A DNA stretch of 64,000 bases. Origin: Stenotrophobium rhamnosiphilum. GTDB taxonomy: Bacteria > Pseudomonadota > Gammaproteobacteria > Nevskiales > Nevskiaceae. The translations under genes were made by a program, and so were the position numbers. This document shows positions 46,232 to 54,492 of this stretch, piece by piece. The stretch spans positions 372,001 through 436,000 of the forward strand of contig NZ_QANS01000001.1 in the NCBI RefSeq assembly GCF_003052265.1. The letters are read 5' to 3'. The notes under the pieces were generated by a model, which saw only the letters and a list, made by a program, of their open reading frames with translations, did not search any database and was not told the DNA's origin. Position 1 is the stretch's first letter, and the number at the start of each line of letters is the position of its first letter.

Positions 46232-47199
46232 TGCGTGCTGTAAAACCAGTCGTTTCACTTTTTGCGTTTGCCGCAATCACATTGGGGGCTTATGCCCCCA
46301 ATGTGGTCGCAGCGGGCACCATGCAACTGAAGCCTATTGTTACGGGGACGGTGCACCAAGCACTTTTCTCGATTGCACTTGATGGCAACACTGGCGTTGC
46401 AGTCGGTGCTGGCGGGCAGATCATGGAAAGTGCAGATGCTGGCAAGACTTGGAAACAGTCTGCAGCTAGCGTCGGTGAGCTTTCTTTTCTTGGCGTAGCC
46501 GTCAACAAAGATCATGCGATTGCGGTTGGACAGCAGGGCCAGGTTTTTGTCCGCGCACAAGGCAAGACTTGGAGTAAAGCCGAAACCGGCACCGACAATC
46601 GTTTGCTCTCAGTATCAGTGAACAGCAGTGGCGTCGCCGTTGCTGTTGGCGCTTTCGGTACGGTTTTAACTTCTACTGATGGCGGTTTGAACTGGCAGAA
46701 GAGTTCGCCAGAGTGGATCAACATCATGCCGCAAGGAGAAGAGCCGCATCTTTACGTCGCAAGCGCTGATGAGAAGGGCGTGCTGACGATCGCTGGTGAA
46801 TTCGGCTTGATTCTTCGCAGTGCTGATGGTGGCGCTACCTGGAAGACTTTGAACAAGGGTGATGCTTCAGTTTTTGCAATGCACGTTCGTGCAGATGGCG
46901 TTGGCTACGCAGTAGGTCAGGCGGGCTCGATGCTGCGCACAACCGATGGCGGTGCAACTTGGAAGCCGCTGACGACCAGTACTCCAGCAATTTTGTTGGG
47001 TGTGACTTCAAGTGCAGATGGAAAGGTTTACATCACCGGCATGCATGACATGTTGATCAGCACCGATGATGGCAGCACATGGAATCATGCAACGAATCCA
47101 GAAATTACAACCGCGTGGTATCAGGGTATCACCGGTTCCGACGCGCAGATTCTGGCGGTTGGAAATAGAGGGCAAATCGTCAGGGTCAAGATTAACTAA
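46231..47199 (+). CDS. YCF48-like periplasmic beta-propeller protein
   Basis: 322 residues with a signal peptide (about 1-28). The mature protein is built of BNR/YCF48 blades, each with a SxDxGxTW turn: SADAGKTW, STDGGLNW, SADGGATW, TTDGGATW and STDDGSTW. YCF48/HCF136 proteins help assemble photosystem II in plants and cyanobacteria. In Proteobacteria they occur beside RND and DUF1302 genes and may act as a periplasmic adaptor. It is translationally coupled to DUF1329 (TAATG). A 12-pair hairpin lies in its signal-peptide coding region. Confidence 0.85.
   Translation: MRAVKPVVSLFAFAAITLGAYAPNVVAAGTMQLKPIVTGTVHQALFSIALDGNTGVAVGAGGQIMESADAGKTWKQSAASVGELSFLGVAVNKDHAIAVGQQGQVFVRAQGKTWSKAETGTDNRLLSVSVNSSGVAVAVGAFGTVLTSTDGGLNWQKSSPEWINIMPQGEEPHLYVASADEKGVLTIAGEFGLILRSADGGATWKTLNKGDASVFAMHVRADGVGYAVGQAGSMLRTTDGGATWKPLTTSTPAILLGVTSSADGKVYITGMHDMLISTDDGSTWNHATNPEITTAWYQGITGSDAQILAVGNRGQIVRVKIN
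46278..46305 (+). other. Strong hairpin inside the YCF48 signal-peptide coding region
   Basis: CACATTGGGGGC (46278-46289) and GCCCCCAATGTG (46294-46305) pair perfectly across a TTAT loop. It begins 47 bases into the gene, lacks a T-run, and is not needed by the protein code. It could slow ribosomes or lower downstream expression. Confidence 0.6.
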
Positions 47200-47260
47200 T
47201 TAGCGTAGAGATCTTGTTCGTTCAGTCGTTTGTTGATCCCATAGGGGAGAGGTCAATCTA

Positions 47261-49627
47261 ATGAATACCGTTTATAAAAAGATTGCGTTAGCAGGATTCT
47301 GCTTCGCATTGTCCACATCAGCGTTTGCTGGTGGAGAAGAAGACACAACTGCGATGCCTGAAGAGGCTGCGCCTGCTGCGGATGCAGCAGCGCCTGCTCC
47401 TGAAGCTGTGGCAGCAGCACCAGATGAAGCAGCTGTACCTGCTGACGCTGCACCGGTTGAAGCCGCTGCGGTAGAAGCTGCGCCTGTAGATGCAGCGCCA
47501 GTTGAAGAAGCACCTGCAGAAGCTGTTGCTGTTGAAGCGACTGCATCGGAAGAAGTGGTTGCTGATGCAGCGCCATCAGATGAAGCGCCGGCTGAAGGAT
47601 CTGAGGGTTGGTTTAGTCATTTTGATGTCAGCTTCGGCGGCTTTATCCGTCCAGAAATTGCATTCTCGACCGGCTCGGCTAACCCCAATAACCAAACGGG
47701 CAATCCATTCAATCGCAAGAGCGTGCCAATTCAGGGTGCACTGCCTCCTTCCGCGATTCAGACCACGGTTGGCAATACGCTAGGTATTCTGGGTGTTCCC
47801 GCAAGCGTTATTAACACTTTGGATCCTGTCTTTACGGGTCTGACCGGTGCGACAGGTTGGGGCACGATTGCAGTTCCAGCTCCTCTGCAAGCATTGCTGC
47901 CGAATACAGGTGGCAACGTTCAGCGTCCAATTGATTACGAACACAACCTTTTCAATTTGCACATGCTGCGTGCTGAAATGGAAATGGGCATGACGCTCAC
48001 CAATGATCTCAAGTTCATTGCTCGTGTTCGTGCAACCTATGATCCAGGCAAGTACAAAGATTTCAACGAGAACTCGGTCAACGGCATCTATGGTGGTATT
48101 TCTGGTGGCGACCCGGCGCTGTATCAGGGCCGTCCGAATTACTTCCAGTATCGCGTCGAAGGCAATTCCAAACCGAATCCTTTGGAGTGGTCTGGCAAGA
48201 ACTACCTGGTTTACTTCCCAACGCTGTTGTTTGATTACAACCACGGTCCTTTGAACGTTCGTTTGGGTAACCAGCAGATTGCTTGGGGCCAGGCGCTGTT
48301 CTTCCGCGTCCTTGACGTCGTTGACGGTCTCGACCTGCGCCGCCACTCGGTACTCGATTACGCTCAGGAAGAATTTGCTGATGAACGCGTTCCAGCACTC
48401 GCATTGCGTGTTGGTTATCAATTCAGCGACGAACTACTGGCAGACGCTTACTTCCAGAAGTTCCAGCCAACGATCTACGGCAACCCCAACACGCAGTACA
48501 ACGTTATTCCGGCGCAGTTCACCGTGCATGACATGTACTCGGAAGGTGGCTACGACAATAAGTACAGCTACGGCATGCGTGTCAAAGGCAACTTTGGCCA
48601 ATGGGGCTTCCAAGCGATGGCAGTTCGTCGCTACAACCCTGATGGCGCGTTCCGTTGGACCAAGAGCGGTGTAAACAAGGCCCTGCCTAACACGTTTTCA
48701 AACGGCACTTTGAATACCTTTGGTGCGGTTGTGAACGCAGCTAACGGGGGCAACTCGGGTCCTGCGCTTGCTGAAACGGCATTCGAAGCTTCGCCAGGTG
48801 GCGTTTACTCCTCACAGGAGTGGTTCCACTACGCTGCAATGGTGCGTCTCAATGGTCTTGATGGTTTGAATGCAGCGATTGCTGATCCGAAAGTCAACGA
48901 TCCGCTTACGGGCAAGCCCTATTTCCAAGACGCTACGCAGAAAGTATTTGCTTCGACAGTTGACAACATCACTGATGCTAGACGCGAGCTGGATACCTTC
49001 TTCCTCGCTGGCGGTGGCAGTTTGCGCGGTCATATCGAGCGCAGATACTTTGTTGAAAATAACTTCGGCGTCGGCGTGAGCTATGTTACAGAAGGCGAAC
49101 CGGGCTCCATTTTTGATCAGTTGATCATCAACCTCGAAAATACCTACACGCCGAAGCGCGTATTCACGTCGCCAGATCTTGGTCAGAGCTTCTTGACGGA
49201 TAAAAGCAACGTAACTGCACTGGTGATGGAAAAGTACCATCGCTTTACGCAGTCTTTCCCAGCAACGTATGTCGTGTTGCAGTACATGCACCGTACAACG
49301 GACGACATCTTCGGCCGTTCGCTTAAAGGCTACGGCGGCGACGACAACGGTCCTGGTAAAGGCATTGGAAGCGCCAACTACGTTGCTCTGGCATTCCAGC
49401 AGCCGTTCCCACAGGACATCTATCGCATCGGCTTTGCGACGCTTTACGATCCTAAGGGCGGCATCTTGGTGCAGCCAGGCATCGTGTGGAAACCACGCGG
49501 CTACCTGTCGGTTGATTTCTTCTACACCTACATCAACGGCAAGTTGGGCGGAAACCCCAACAACAATGCACTCTCGACTGCAGACTTTGCAGACGAAGCA
49601 ACCGTTCGTGTGAGTTATCAGTTCTAA
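47261..49627 (+). CDS. DUF1302 outer-membrane beta-barrel protein
   Basis: 788 residues with a signal peptide (about 1-23, ending SAFAG). Residues 24-115 are a low-complexity Ala/Pro/Glu/Val segment with repeated EAAPVDAAPVEEAPAEA-like units and strong net negative charge. From about 118 the barrel begins (FDVSFGGFIRPEIAFSTG), with many amphipathic strands and the terminal VRVSYQF ending in Phe, as required for outer-membrane insertion. DUF1302 proteins accompany DUF1329 and are inferred to let hydrophobic compounds cross the outer membrane. The acidic linker could reach into the periplasm or bind cell wall. GGGAGAGG precedes the ATG. Confidence 0.88.
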   Translation: MNTVYKKIALAGFCFALSTSAFAGGEEDTTAMPEEAAPAADAAAPAPEAVAAAPDEAAVPADAAPVEAAAVEAAPVDAAPVEEAPAEAVAVEATASEEVVADAAPSDEAPAEGSEGWFSHFDVSFGGFIRPEIAFSTGSANPNNQTGNPFNRKSVPIQGALPPSAIQTTVGNTLGILGVPASVINTLDPVFTGLTGATGWGTIAVPAPLQALLPNTGGNVQRPIDYEHNLFNLHMLRAEMEMGMTLTNDLKFIARVRATYDPGKYKDFNENSVNGIYGGISGGDPALYQGRPNYFQYRVEGNSKPNPLEWSGKNYLVYFPTLLFDYNHGPLNVRLGNQQIAWGQALFFRVLDVVDGLDLRRHSVLDYAQEEFADERVPALALRVGYQFSDELLADAYFQKFQPTIYGNPNTQYNVIPAQFTVHDMYSEGGYDNKYSYGMRVKGNFGQWGFQAMAVRRYNPDGAFRWTKSGVNKALPNTFSNGTLNTFGAVVNAANGGNSGPALAETAFEASPGGVYSSQEWFHYAAMVRLNGLDGLNAAIADPKVNDPLTGKPYFQDATQKVFASTVDNITDARRELDTFFLAGGGSLRGHIERRYFVENNFGVGVSYVTEGEPGSIFDQLIINLENTYTPKRVFTSPDLGQSFLTDKSNVTALVMEKYHRFTQSFPATYVVLQYMHRTTDDIFGRSLKGYGGDDNGPGKGIGSANYVALAFQQPFPQDIYRIGFATLYDPKGGILVQPGIVWKPRGYLSVDFFYTYINGKLGGNPNNNALSTADFADEATVRVSYQF

Positions 49628-49680
49628 AGCGGAGTTTCTCCGCTGACGGCCCCCGACTCCTCCCCGCACATGGAGTCATT

Positions 49681-49716
49681 AAGGCGACCACTACGGTGGT
49701 CGCCTTTTTCTTTTTG
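49681..49716 (+). terminator. Rho-independent terminator after DUF1302
   Basis: AAGGCGACCAC (49681-49691) and GTGGTCGCCTT (49696-49706) form an 11-pair stem with loop TACG, followed by TTTCTTTTT. A shorter AGCGGAG/CTCCGCT hairpin (49628-49644) lies directly after the DUF1302 stop. Confidence 0.92.
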
Positions 49717-50113
49717 TGGGGTAGTGAAATTCATGGCGTTCTCCATTCGCTGGAAAATCACCATGAAAAGTGTCGCTTGAGTCGATGCTGTTTCGTGTCT
49801 GCATGAGAAATAATCTCATCAGAAATTGGCGCTAAATTTGAGCCAAAAAATTCGTTAAATCTGAAACGTCTACACGCAGAAAAAATGCTGCGCTGCAGCG
49901 ATGTTTCATGCCAAATCTCCTACGTTAAAACTACCCTTGCGGGTAGCGGTAAGAGGGTTATCACGGCGTAGCCTCCTACGTACACAGGGCGGTTTGTGCG
50001 TGTTCGAAAAGAGAGATTCCGACGCGCAAATGGAAGCAAAAAATGCCAGCAGAAAAAGCTAGCAACAAATTGCCGGAAAAAATTAAATACTAAAAATTAT
50101 CAGGAGAACAACG
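49717..50113 (+). promoter_or_regulatory. Promoter and long leader of the SDR operon
   Basis: 397 bases with no gene. The palindrome CTACCC-TTGC-GGGTAG at 49931-49946 includes the half-site CGGGTA shared with three other promoters here. A/T-rich sequence precedes it (49800-49880). CAGGAGAAC just before 50114 is the ribosome site. About 165 bases separate the palindrome from the gene, so the message may have a long untranslated leader. Confidence 0.5.
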
Positions 50114-50929
50114 ATGCACGATTACGCAAAATCTCAGCGACTTGAAGGTAAGGTTGCACTGGTGACTGGCGGTGGTGGTGGCATTGGCGCTGAGTCTGCT
50201 CGCGCGCTTGCTCAGATGGGTGCCGCAGTGCTCGTCACTGATGTTGCCGAAGCAGCAGGCAAGGCTACCGTTGATGGAATCGTCAAAGCTGGCGGTCGCG
50301 CCGCTTTCTTCAAGCATGACGTCACCAATGAAGCGCAGTGGGAAGCCGCTGTTGCTGAAGCGATCAAACAGTTTGGCGGCTACGACATTCTGCTGAACAA
50401 CGCTGGTATTGAAACTGCAGCCTTCATTACGCAGTGCACCAATGAAGATTTCAGTCGCGTGATGAACGTCAACGTCAACGGCGTCTTCCTCGGCATTAAG
50501 CACACGATCCGTGCGATGGCCCCAGGCGGCGCAGCAGGCAAGGGTGGCAGCATCATCAATCTCTCTTCTGTTGCAGGATTGATTGGCACGACGGGTCACA
50601 TCGCGTATCACACCAGCAAAGGCGCTGTGCGCTTGATGAGCAAGGCCGCTGCTGTTGAATGCGCGCAGCTCGGCACCGGTGTTCGCGTTAACTCTGTACA
50701 CCCAGCAATTGTTCGCACCGAGATGGGCGACAACTTCATGAAGCATTTTGTTGATCTCGGCTTGGCACCTGATGTGGCTACTGCTGAAGCAGCTGTCGGA
50801 GCAGGTCATTTGCTGGGCTTTGGCAAGCCATCCGATGTTGCGGGTGCTGTGGTGTATCTGGCTTCGGATGCTTCGCGCTGGATGACGGGCACTGAATTCA
50901 CCATCGACGGCGGCTACACGGCGATCTAA
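50114..50929 (+). CDS. Short-chain dehydrogenase/reductase
   Basis: 271 residues of a classical SDR. It has the cofactor loop TGGGGGIGAE, NNAGIE, the catalytic Ser in NLSSVAG, and YHTSK with Tyr and Lys. An Asp after strand two (VTDVAE) favours NAD+. The stretch AIVRTEMGDN and the ending WMTGTEFTIDGGYTAI resemble alicyclic-alcohol and hydroxysteroid dehydrogenases, but subfamily cannot set a substrate. First gene of the second transcriptional unit of the cluster. Confidence 0.88.
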   Translation: MHDYAKSQRLEGKVALVTGGGGGIGAESARALAQMGAAVLVTDVAEAAGKATVDGIVKAGGRAAFFKHDVTNEAQWEAAVAEAIKQFGGYDILLNNAGIETAAFITQCTNEDFSRVMNVNVNGVFLGIKHTIRAMAPGGAAGKGGSIINLSSVAGLIGTTGHIAYHTSKGAVRLMSKAAAVECAQLGTGVRVNSVHPAIVRTEMGDNFMKHFVDLGLAPDVATAEAAVGAGHLLGFGKPSDVAGAVVYLASDASRWMTGTEFTIDGGYTAI

Positions 50930-51028
50930 TCGCTGGCATGGCCAAACTCCCAGACCTATTGGCTAGTGCTAAGCGTCCAGCTCTGTGGCTGGGCGCTGCT
51001 GGCTTTGTTGCTTGCTGGAGGTATCGCG

Positions 51029-51508
51029 ATGAGTGAGCAACCCCAAGCGCATCCATATCAGATGGATCGCCTGTTTTCCTACACCGGAACTTTGCAGGCG
51101 CCACCAGAGGTGATTGGGCCAGTGCCAGAAGGTATTCGCGCAACGTTCTACATCACTGGTGGTGATGTCGATGGACCGAAGATCAAAGGTCATCTGCGTC
51201 ATGCCGGTGGTGATTGGTTCACCGTGCGACCAGATGGCATTGGCGTGCTTGATGTACGCACCACGATAGAAACCAACGACGGCGCGCTGATTTATCTCAG
51301 CTACCTCGGTTATGGAGATCTTGGTGTTGATGGATATGAAAAGTTTCTACGCGGCGATTTGCCCAAACGCTTGACGCTGCGTACTTCCCCTCAGTTTCGC
51401 ACCGCGCATCCGGATTATCTCTGGCTGCAGCGCGTGATGTGCGTTGGTGTGGGTGATGTCGATTTAGAGAAGTTTGTGGCTTCTTACGATGTATACGCGG
51501 TGCGCTGA
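51029..51508 (+). CDS. DUF3237 protein
   Basis: 159 residues from the ATG at 51029, which has GGAGG eight bases upstream. The frame opens 21 codons earlier with a GTG and a hydrophobic stretch that could be read as a signal, but family members usually start near this ATG. LFSYTGTLQAPPEVIGPVPEG, then DWFTVRPDGIGVLDVRTTIETNDGALIY and FRTAHPDYLWLQR are typical DUF3237. A lipocalin-like barrel is expected; it often sits among aromatic or terpenoid degradation genes. Activity unknown. Confidence 0.83.
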   Translation: MSEQPQAHPYQMDRLFSYTGTLQAPPEVIGPVPEGIRATFYITGGDVDGPKIKGHLRHAGGDWFTVRPDGIGVLDVRTTIETNDGALIYLSYLGYGDLGVDGYEKFLRGDLPKRLTLRTSPQFRTAHPDYLWLQRVMCVGVGDVDLEKFVASYDVYAVR

Positions 51509-51553
51509 AGGATTCAGCTGCCTAATAAAAAGTTGTGCTGAGGAGATCAGCAC

Positions 51554-51590
51554 CGAGTAAGTGGAATACGTACTCGCCGTAGTGCGGGTA
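51554..51590. promoter_or_regulatory. Half-site cluster upstream of the acyl-CoA ligase
   Basis: CGAGTA (51554-51559) and TACTCG (51571-51576) form an inverted repeat with an 11-base spacer, and CGGGTA follows at 51585-51590. GTAGTGCGG at 51579-51587 also occurs at 42032-42040 upstream of the RND gene. The nearby ribosome site AGGAGG (51601-51606) belongs to the ligase. Confidence 0.4.
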
Positions 51591-51612
51591 TGACAACAAG
51601 AGGAGGATGGTT

Positions 51613-53673
51613 ATGGGTGAAGCTCCCAAGGAGAAAGTAATCGAAGGACAATTGTTGTGGACTCCTAGAGAAGAGTTCAAAAACAATTCCAACGTTACTC
51701 AATACATGGAATGGCTGCGCATTAATCGCGGCAAAGATTTTGCTGATTACGATGCGCTTTGGCAGTGGTCCGTCACCGATATCGAAGATTTCTGGGCATC
51801 GATCTGGGACTACTTCAAGATTGAGTCATCAACACCTTACAAGCAGGTGCTGGACCGCCGCATCATGCCAAATGCCAAGTGGTTTGAAGGCTCGCTCGTC
51901 AATTATACCGAGCACCTGTTGCGCCATGAGCGCACAGCAAAGGCGGACGAACAAGTATTCCACCATCTCACTGAGACGACGCCGCTAGCGCATATGACGT
52001 GGCATGAGTTGGCACGGCAGGTGCGAATTCTGGCGACGCAGATGCGCACACTCGGTGTTAAGCCAGGCGATCGCGTCGTGTCGTATATGCCTAACGTGCC
52101 GGAGACGGCCATTGCCATGATGGCGACCACCGCCATTGGCGCGGTGTGGTCATCCGCTGCGCCGGAGTTCGGCGTCAAGACGGTGATCGAGCGCTTTTCG
52201 CAGATTGAGCCGAAGCTGATGTTTGCAGCTGACGGTTATCGCTTTGGCGGCAAAGTGTTCCGCCGTGAAGCTGAAGTGCGTCGTATCGCAAGCGAGTTGC
52301 CGACGCTGGAGCGCATTGTCTGGCTGCCGTTTATCGAAGCCGGCAATATGGTGCCGGACATCCCGCATACGATTAGCTGGTCGCAATTGATGAGTCACGC
52401 TGATGTTTCGCGTGAGAGCTTCAAGTTCGAGCGCGTGCCTTATGACCATCCGCTGTGGGTGGTGTTCTCCTCAGGCACCACCGGTCTACCTAAGGCCATC
52501 GTGCACAGCCATGTCGGTGTGTTGCTTGAGCATCAGAAGCTGATGCATTTCCAGCTCGATCTGAAACCAAACTCAGTGTTCTTCTTCTACACCACTACAG
52601 GCTGGATGATGTGGAATCTGGTGATGGCCTCACTGATTACCGGCAGCTCTGCGGTGCTCTATGACGGCAGCCCGGCGTTTCCGTCTGATTTGCTGTGGAA
52701 AGTCGCCGCCGAAACCGGCGCTACCAGTTTTGGTGCCAGCCCGACCTTTGTGCAGATGATGGAGAAAGAGGGTCTGGTTCCGAGTCAGAAATACGATCTG
52801 TCGAAGATGGAGACCATGATGGTTGCTGGCGCTCCTTCAACGCCGGAAACATTCAACTGGTGCTATCGCAGCGTCAAGAAAGATCTGTGGGTGACTTCGC
52901 AGTCGGGCGGCACTGAAATTTGCTCTGGTTTCGTCGGCGCCACGCCAACCAAATCGGTCCACGCCGGTGAAATCCAGACGCGCATGCTCGGCATGGACGT
53001 GCACAGCTGGAGCGACGACGGGAAAGAATTGGTTGATGAAGTTGGCGAACTGGTTGTGACTAAACCTTTCCCTTCGATGCCGGTGTATTTTTGGAAAGAC
53101 ACCGACGGCAAGCGCTATCACGATGCTTACTTCGATACCTTCAAAGACGCAGACGGTAATCCGATCTGGCGTCACGGCGATTTCATCAAGATCAACAAGC
53201 GCGGTGGTTGCTATATCTATGGTCGTTCCGACTCCACGCTCAATCGTTATGGCGTACGTATCGGTACTGCTGAAATCTATCGTGCGGTTGAGCAGGTTGA
53301 AGGCGTTGCCGACAGCCTGATCGTTTGTGTTGAGCTGCCAGGCGGCCACTTCTTCATGCCACTGTTCTTACGTCTGAAACCCGACGTTGTGTTCGACGAC
53401 GTTCTGCAGAAAAAGATCTCTGCAAAATTGCGCGAAGACTGCAGCCCTCGACATGTGCCTGATCGCATGTACGCCATCGAACAGATTCCATACACGCTCA
53501 CGGGCAAGAAGATGGAAGTTCCCATCCGCAAGCTGCTAATGGGCTGGCCTTTGGAAAAATCTGCGAGCCGTGACGCGATGATGAATCCGACGTCGATTGA
53601 CTACTTCGTGACGTTCGCGCAGGAATCGATTGATTACCAGTGGCGTCCATCTGATGCGAGCGCTAACGCTTAA
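51613..53673 (+). CDS. Acetoacetate-CoA ligase-like acyl-CoA synthetase
   Basis: 686 residues of the ANL superfamily, AACS group. It begins GEAPKEKVIEGQLLWTPREEF and has the long N-terminal extension typical of acetoacetyl- and acetyl-CoA synthetases. VVFSSGTTGLPKAIVHSHVG is the AMP-binding loop, followed by TTTGWMMWNLVMASL. The catalytic Lys lies in YTLTGKKMEVPIRKLLMG near the end. It activates a short acid with ATP and CoA. Acetoacetate is the usual substrate of close relatives, but other short or branched acids are possible. ATG 51613 is best spaced from the AGGAGG site; ATG 51607 lies directly upstream in frame. Confidence 0.85.
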   Translation: MGEAPKEKVIEGQLLWTPREEFKNNSNVTQYMEWLRINRGKDFADYDALWQWSVTDIEDFWASIWDYFKIESSTPYKQVLDRRIMPNAKWFEGSLVNYTEHLLRHERTAKADEQVFHHLTETTPLAHMTWHELARQVRILATQMRTLGVKPGDRVVSYMPNVPETAIAMMATTAIGAVWSSAAPEFGVKTVIERFSQIEPKLMFAADGYRFGGKVFRREAEVRRIASELPTLERIVWLPFIEAGNMVPDIPHTISWSQLMSHADVSRESFKFERVPYDHPLWVVFSSGTTGLPKAIVHSHVGVLLEHQKLMHFQLDLKPNSVFFFYTTTGWMMWNLVMASLITGSSAVLYDGSPAFPSDLLWKVAAETGATSFGASPTFVQMMEKEGLVPSQKYDLSKMETMMVAGAPSTPETFNWCYRSVKKDLWVTSQSGGTEICSGFVGATPTKSVHAGEIQTRMLGMDVHSWSDDGKELVDEVGELVVTKPFPSMPVYFWKDTDGKRYHDAYFDTFKDADGNPIWRHGDFIKINKRGGCYIYGRSDSTLNRYGVRIGTAEIYRAVEQVEGVADSLIVCVELPGGHFFMPLFLRLKPDVVFDDVLQKKISAKLREDCSPRHVPDRMYAIEQIPYTLTGKKMEVPIRKLLMGWPLEKSASRDAMMNPTSIDYFVTFAQESIDYQWRPSDASANA

Positions 53674-53730
53674 TTCCTCAATGAAATGCAAGGTCGATGA
53701 GTACTGCTCGGCTTTGTGGAGAGCGAAACA

Positions 53731-54492
53731 ATGAAACGAGTTCAGGACAAAGTTTGCGTTGTAACCGGTGGAGCACGTGGCCTTGGCCTTGCCGCGGCAG
53801 AAGCGCTGCTCGCAGAAGGCGCAAAGGTATTGATTACAGACGTTGATGTTGCTGCGGGTGAAGCAGAAGCAAAGCGCCTCGGCGCCAATGCTGCGTTCCG
53901 CGTTCAAGACGTCACCAATCGTGCAGATTGGGATGCCACGCTTGATGCGGCTATCGCCAAGTGGGGCCGCCTTGATGTCGTCGTCAATAACGCGGGCGTT
54001 GGTAGCTTTTCAACCGTTGAAGATATTTCTCTGAAAGATTGGCAACGCACGATTGATATCAATCTCAGCGCCGTATTTTTTGGCACACAGGCTGCAATTG
54101 TGCGCATGAAGGAGAAAGGCGGTTCCATCGTCAATATTGCTTCGATTGAAGGAATGATTGGCGAGCCACTGATCCCTGCATACAACGCCAGCAAGGGCGG
54201 TGTTCGCATCTTCACCAAGTCTGCTGCGATTCATTGCGCACGCTCTGGCTACAACATTCGCATCAACAATGTTTGCCCTGGCTTTGCCGAGACGCAGATG
54301 GTGGCGGGTGCGCTCGCGGCATTAAAGCCTGAAGACGCACAAGCTTTTGCAGTTAAAACGTTAGGCCGTATTCCCATGGGCCGTTTTGCGCGCCCAGAAG
54401 AAATTGGTAAAGCGGTGTTGTTCCTGGCTTCAGATGATTCCAGCTACATGACGGGCTCCGACCTCGTCGTGGATGGAGGCATGACCGCGTGA
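53731..54492 (+). CDS. Short-chain dehydrogenase/reductase
   Basis: 253 residues. TGGARGLGLA is the cofactor loop, ITDVD follows strand two with Asp (NAD+), NNAGVGSF, NIASIEG with catalytic Ser, YNASK with Tyr/Lys. It ends SSYMTGSDLVVDGGMTA. A close relative in plan of the first SDR but not a recent copy. Its TGA overlaps the GTG of the PHA-synthase-like gene by four bases (GTGA). Confidence 0.87.
   Translation: MKRVQDKVCVVTGGARGLGLAAAEALLAEGAKVLITDVDVAAGEAEAKRLGANAAFRVQDVTNRADWDATLDAAIAKWGRLDVVVNNAGVGSFSTVEDISLKDWQRTIDINLSAVFFGTQAAIVRMKEKGGSIVNIASIEGMIGEPLIPAYNASKGGVRIFTKSAAIHCARSGYNIRINNVCPGFAETQMVAGALAALKPEDAQAFAVKTLGRIPMGRFARPEEIGKAVLFLASDDSSYMTGSDLVVDGGMTA

Noticed and set aside
47340-47600. 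Repetitive tract considered as CRISPR or tandem-repeat array
   Set aside because: No fixed repeat-spacer layout; it codes in frame for the Ala/Pro/Glu-rich segment of DUF1302.
48812-49669. 285-codon minus-strand open frame
   Set aside because: Opposite the DUF1302 barrel and crosses its stop; no recognisable motif.
50090-50809. 239-codon minus-strand open frame
   Set aside because: Opposite a well-formed SDR; no motif and no ribosome site.
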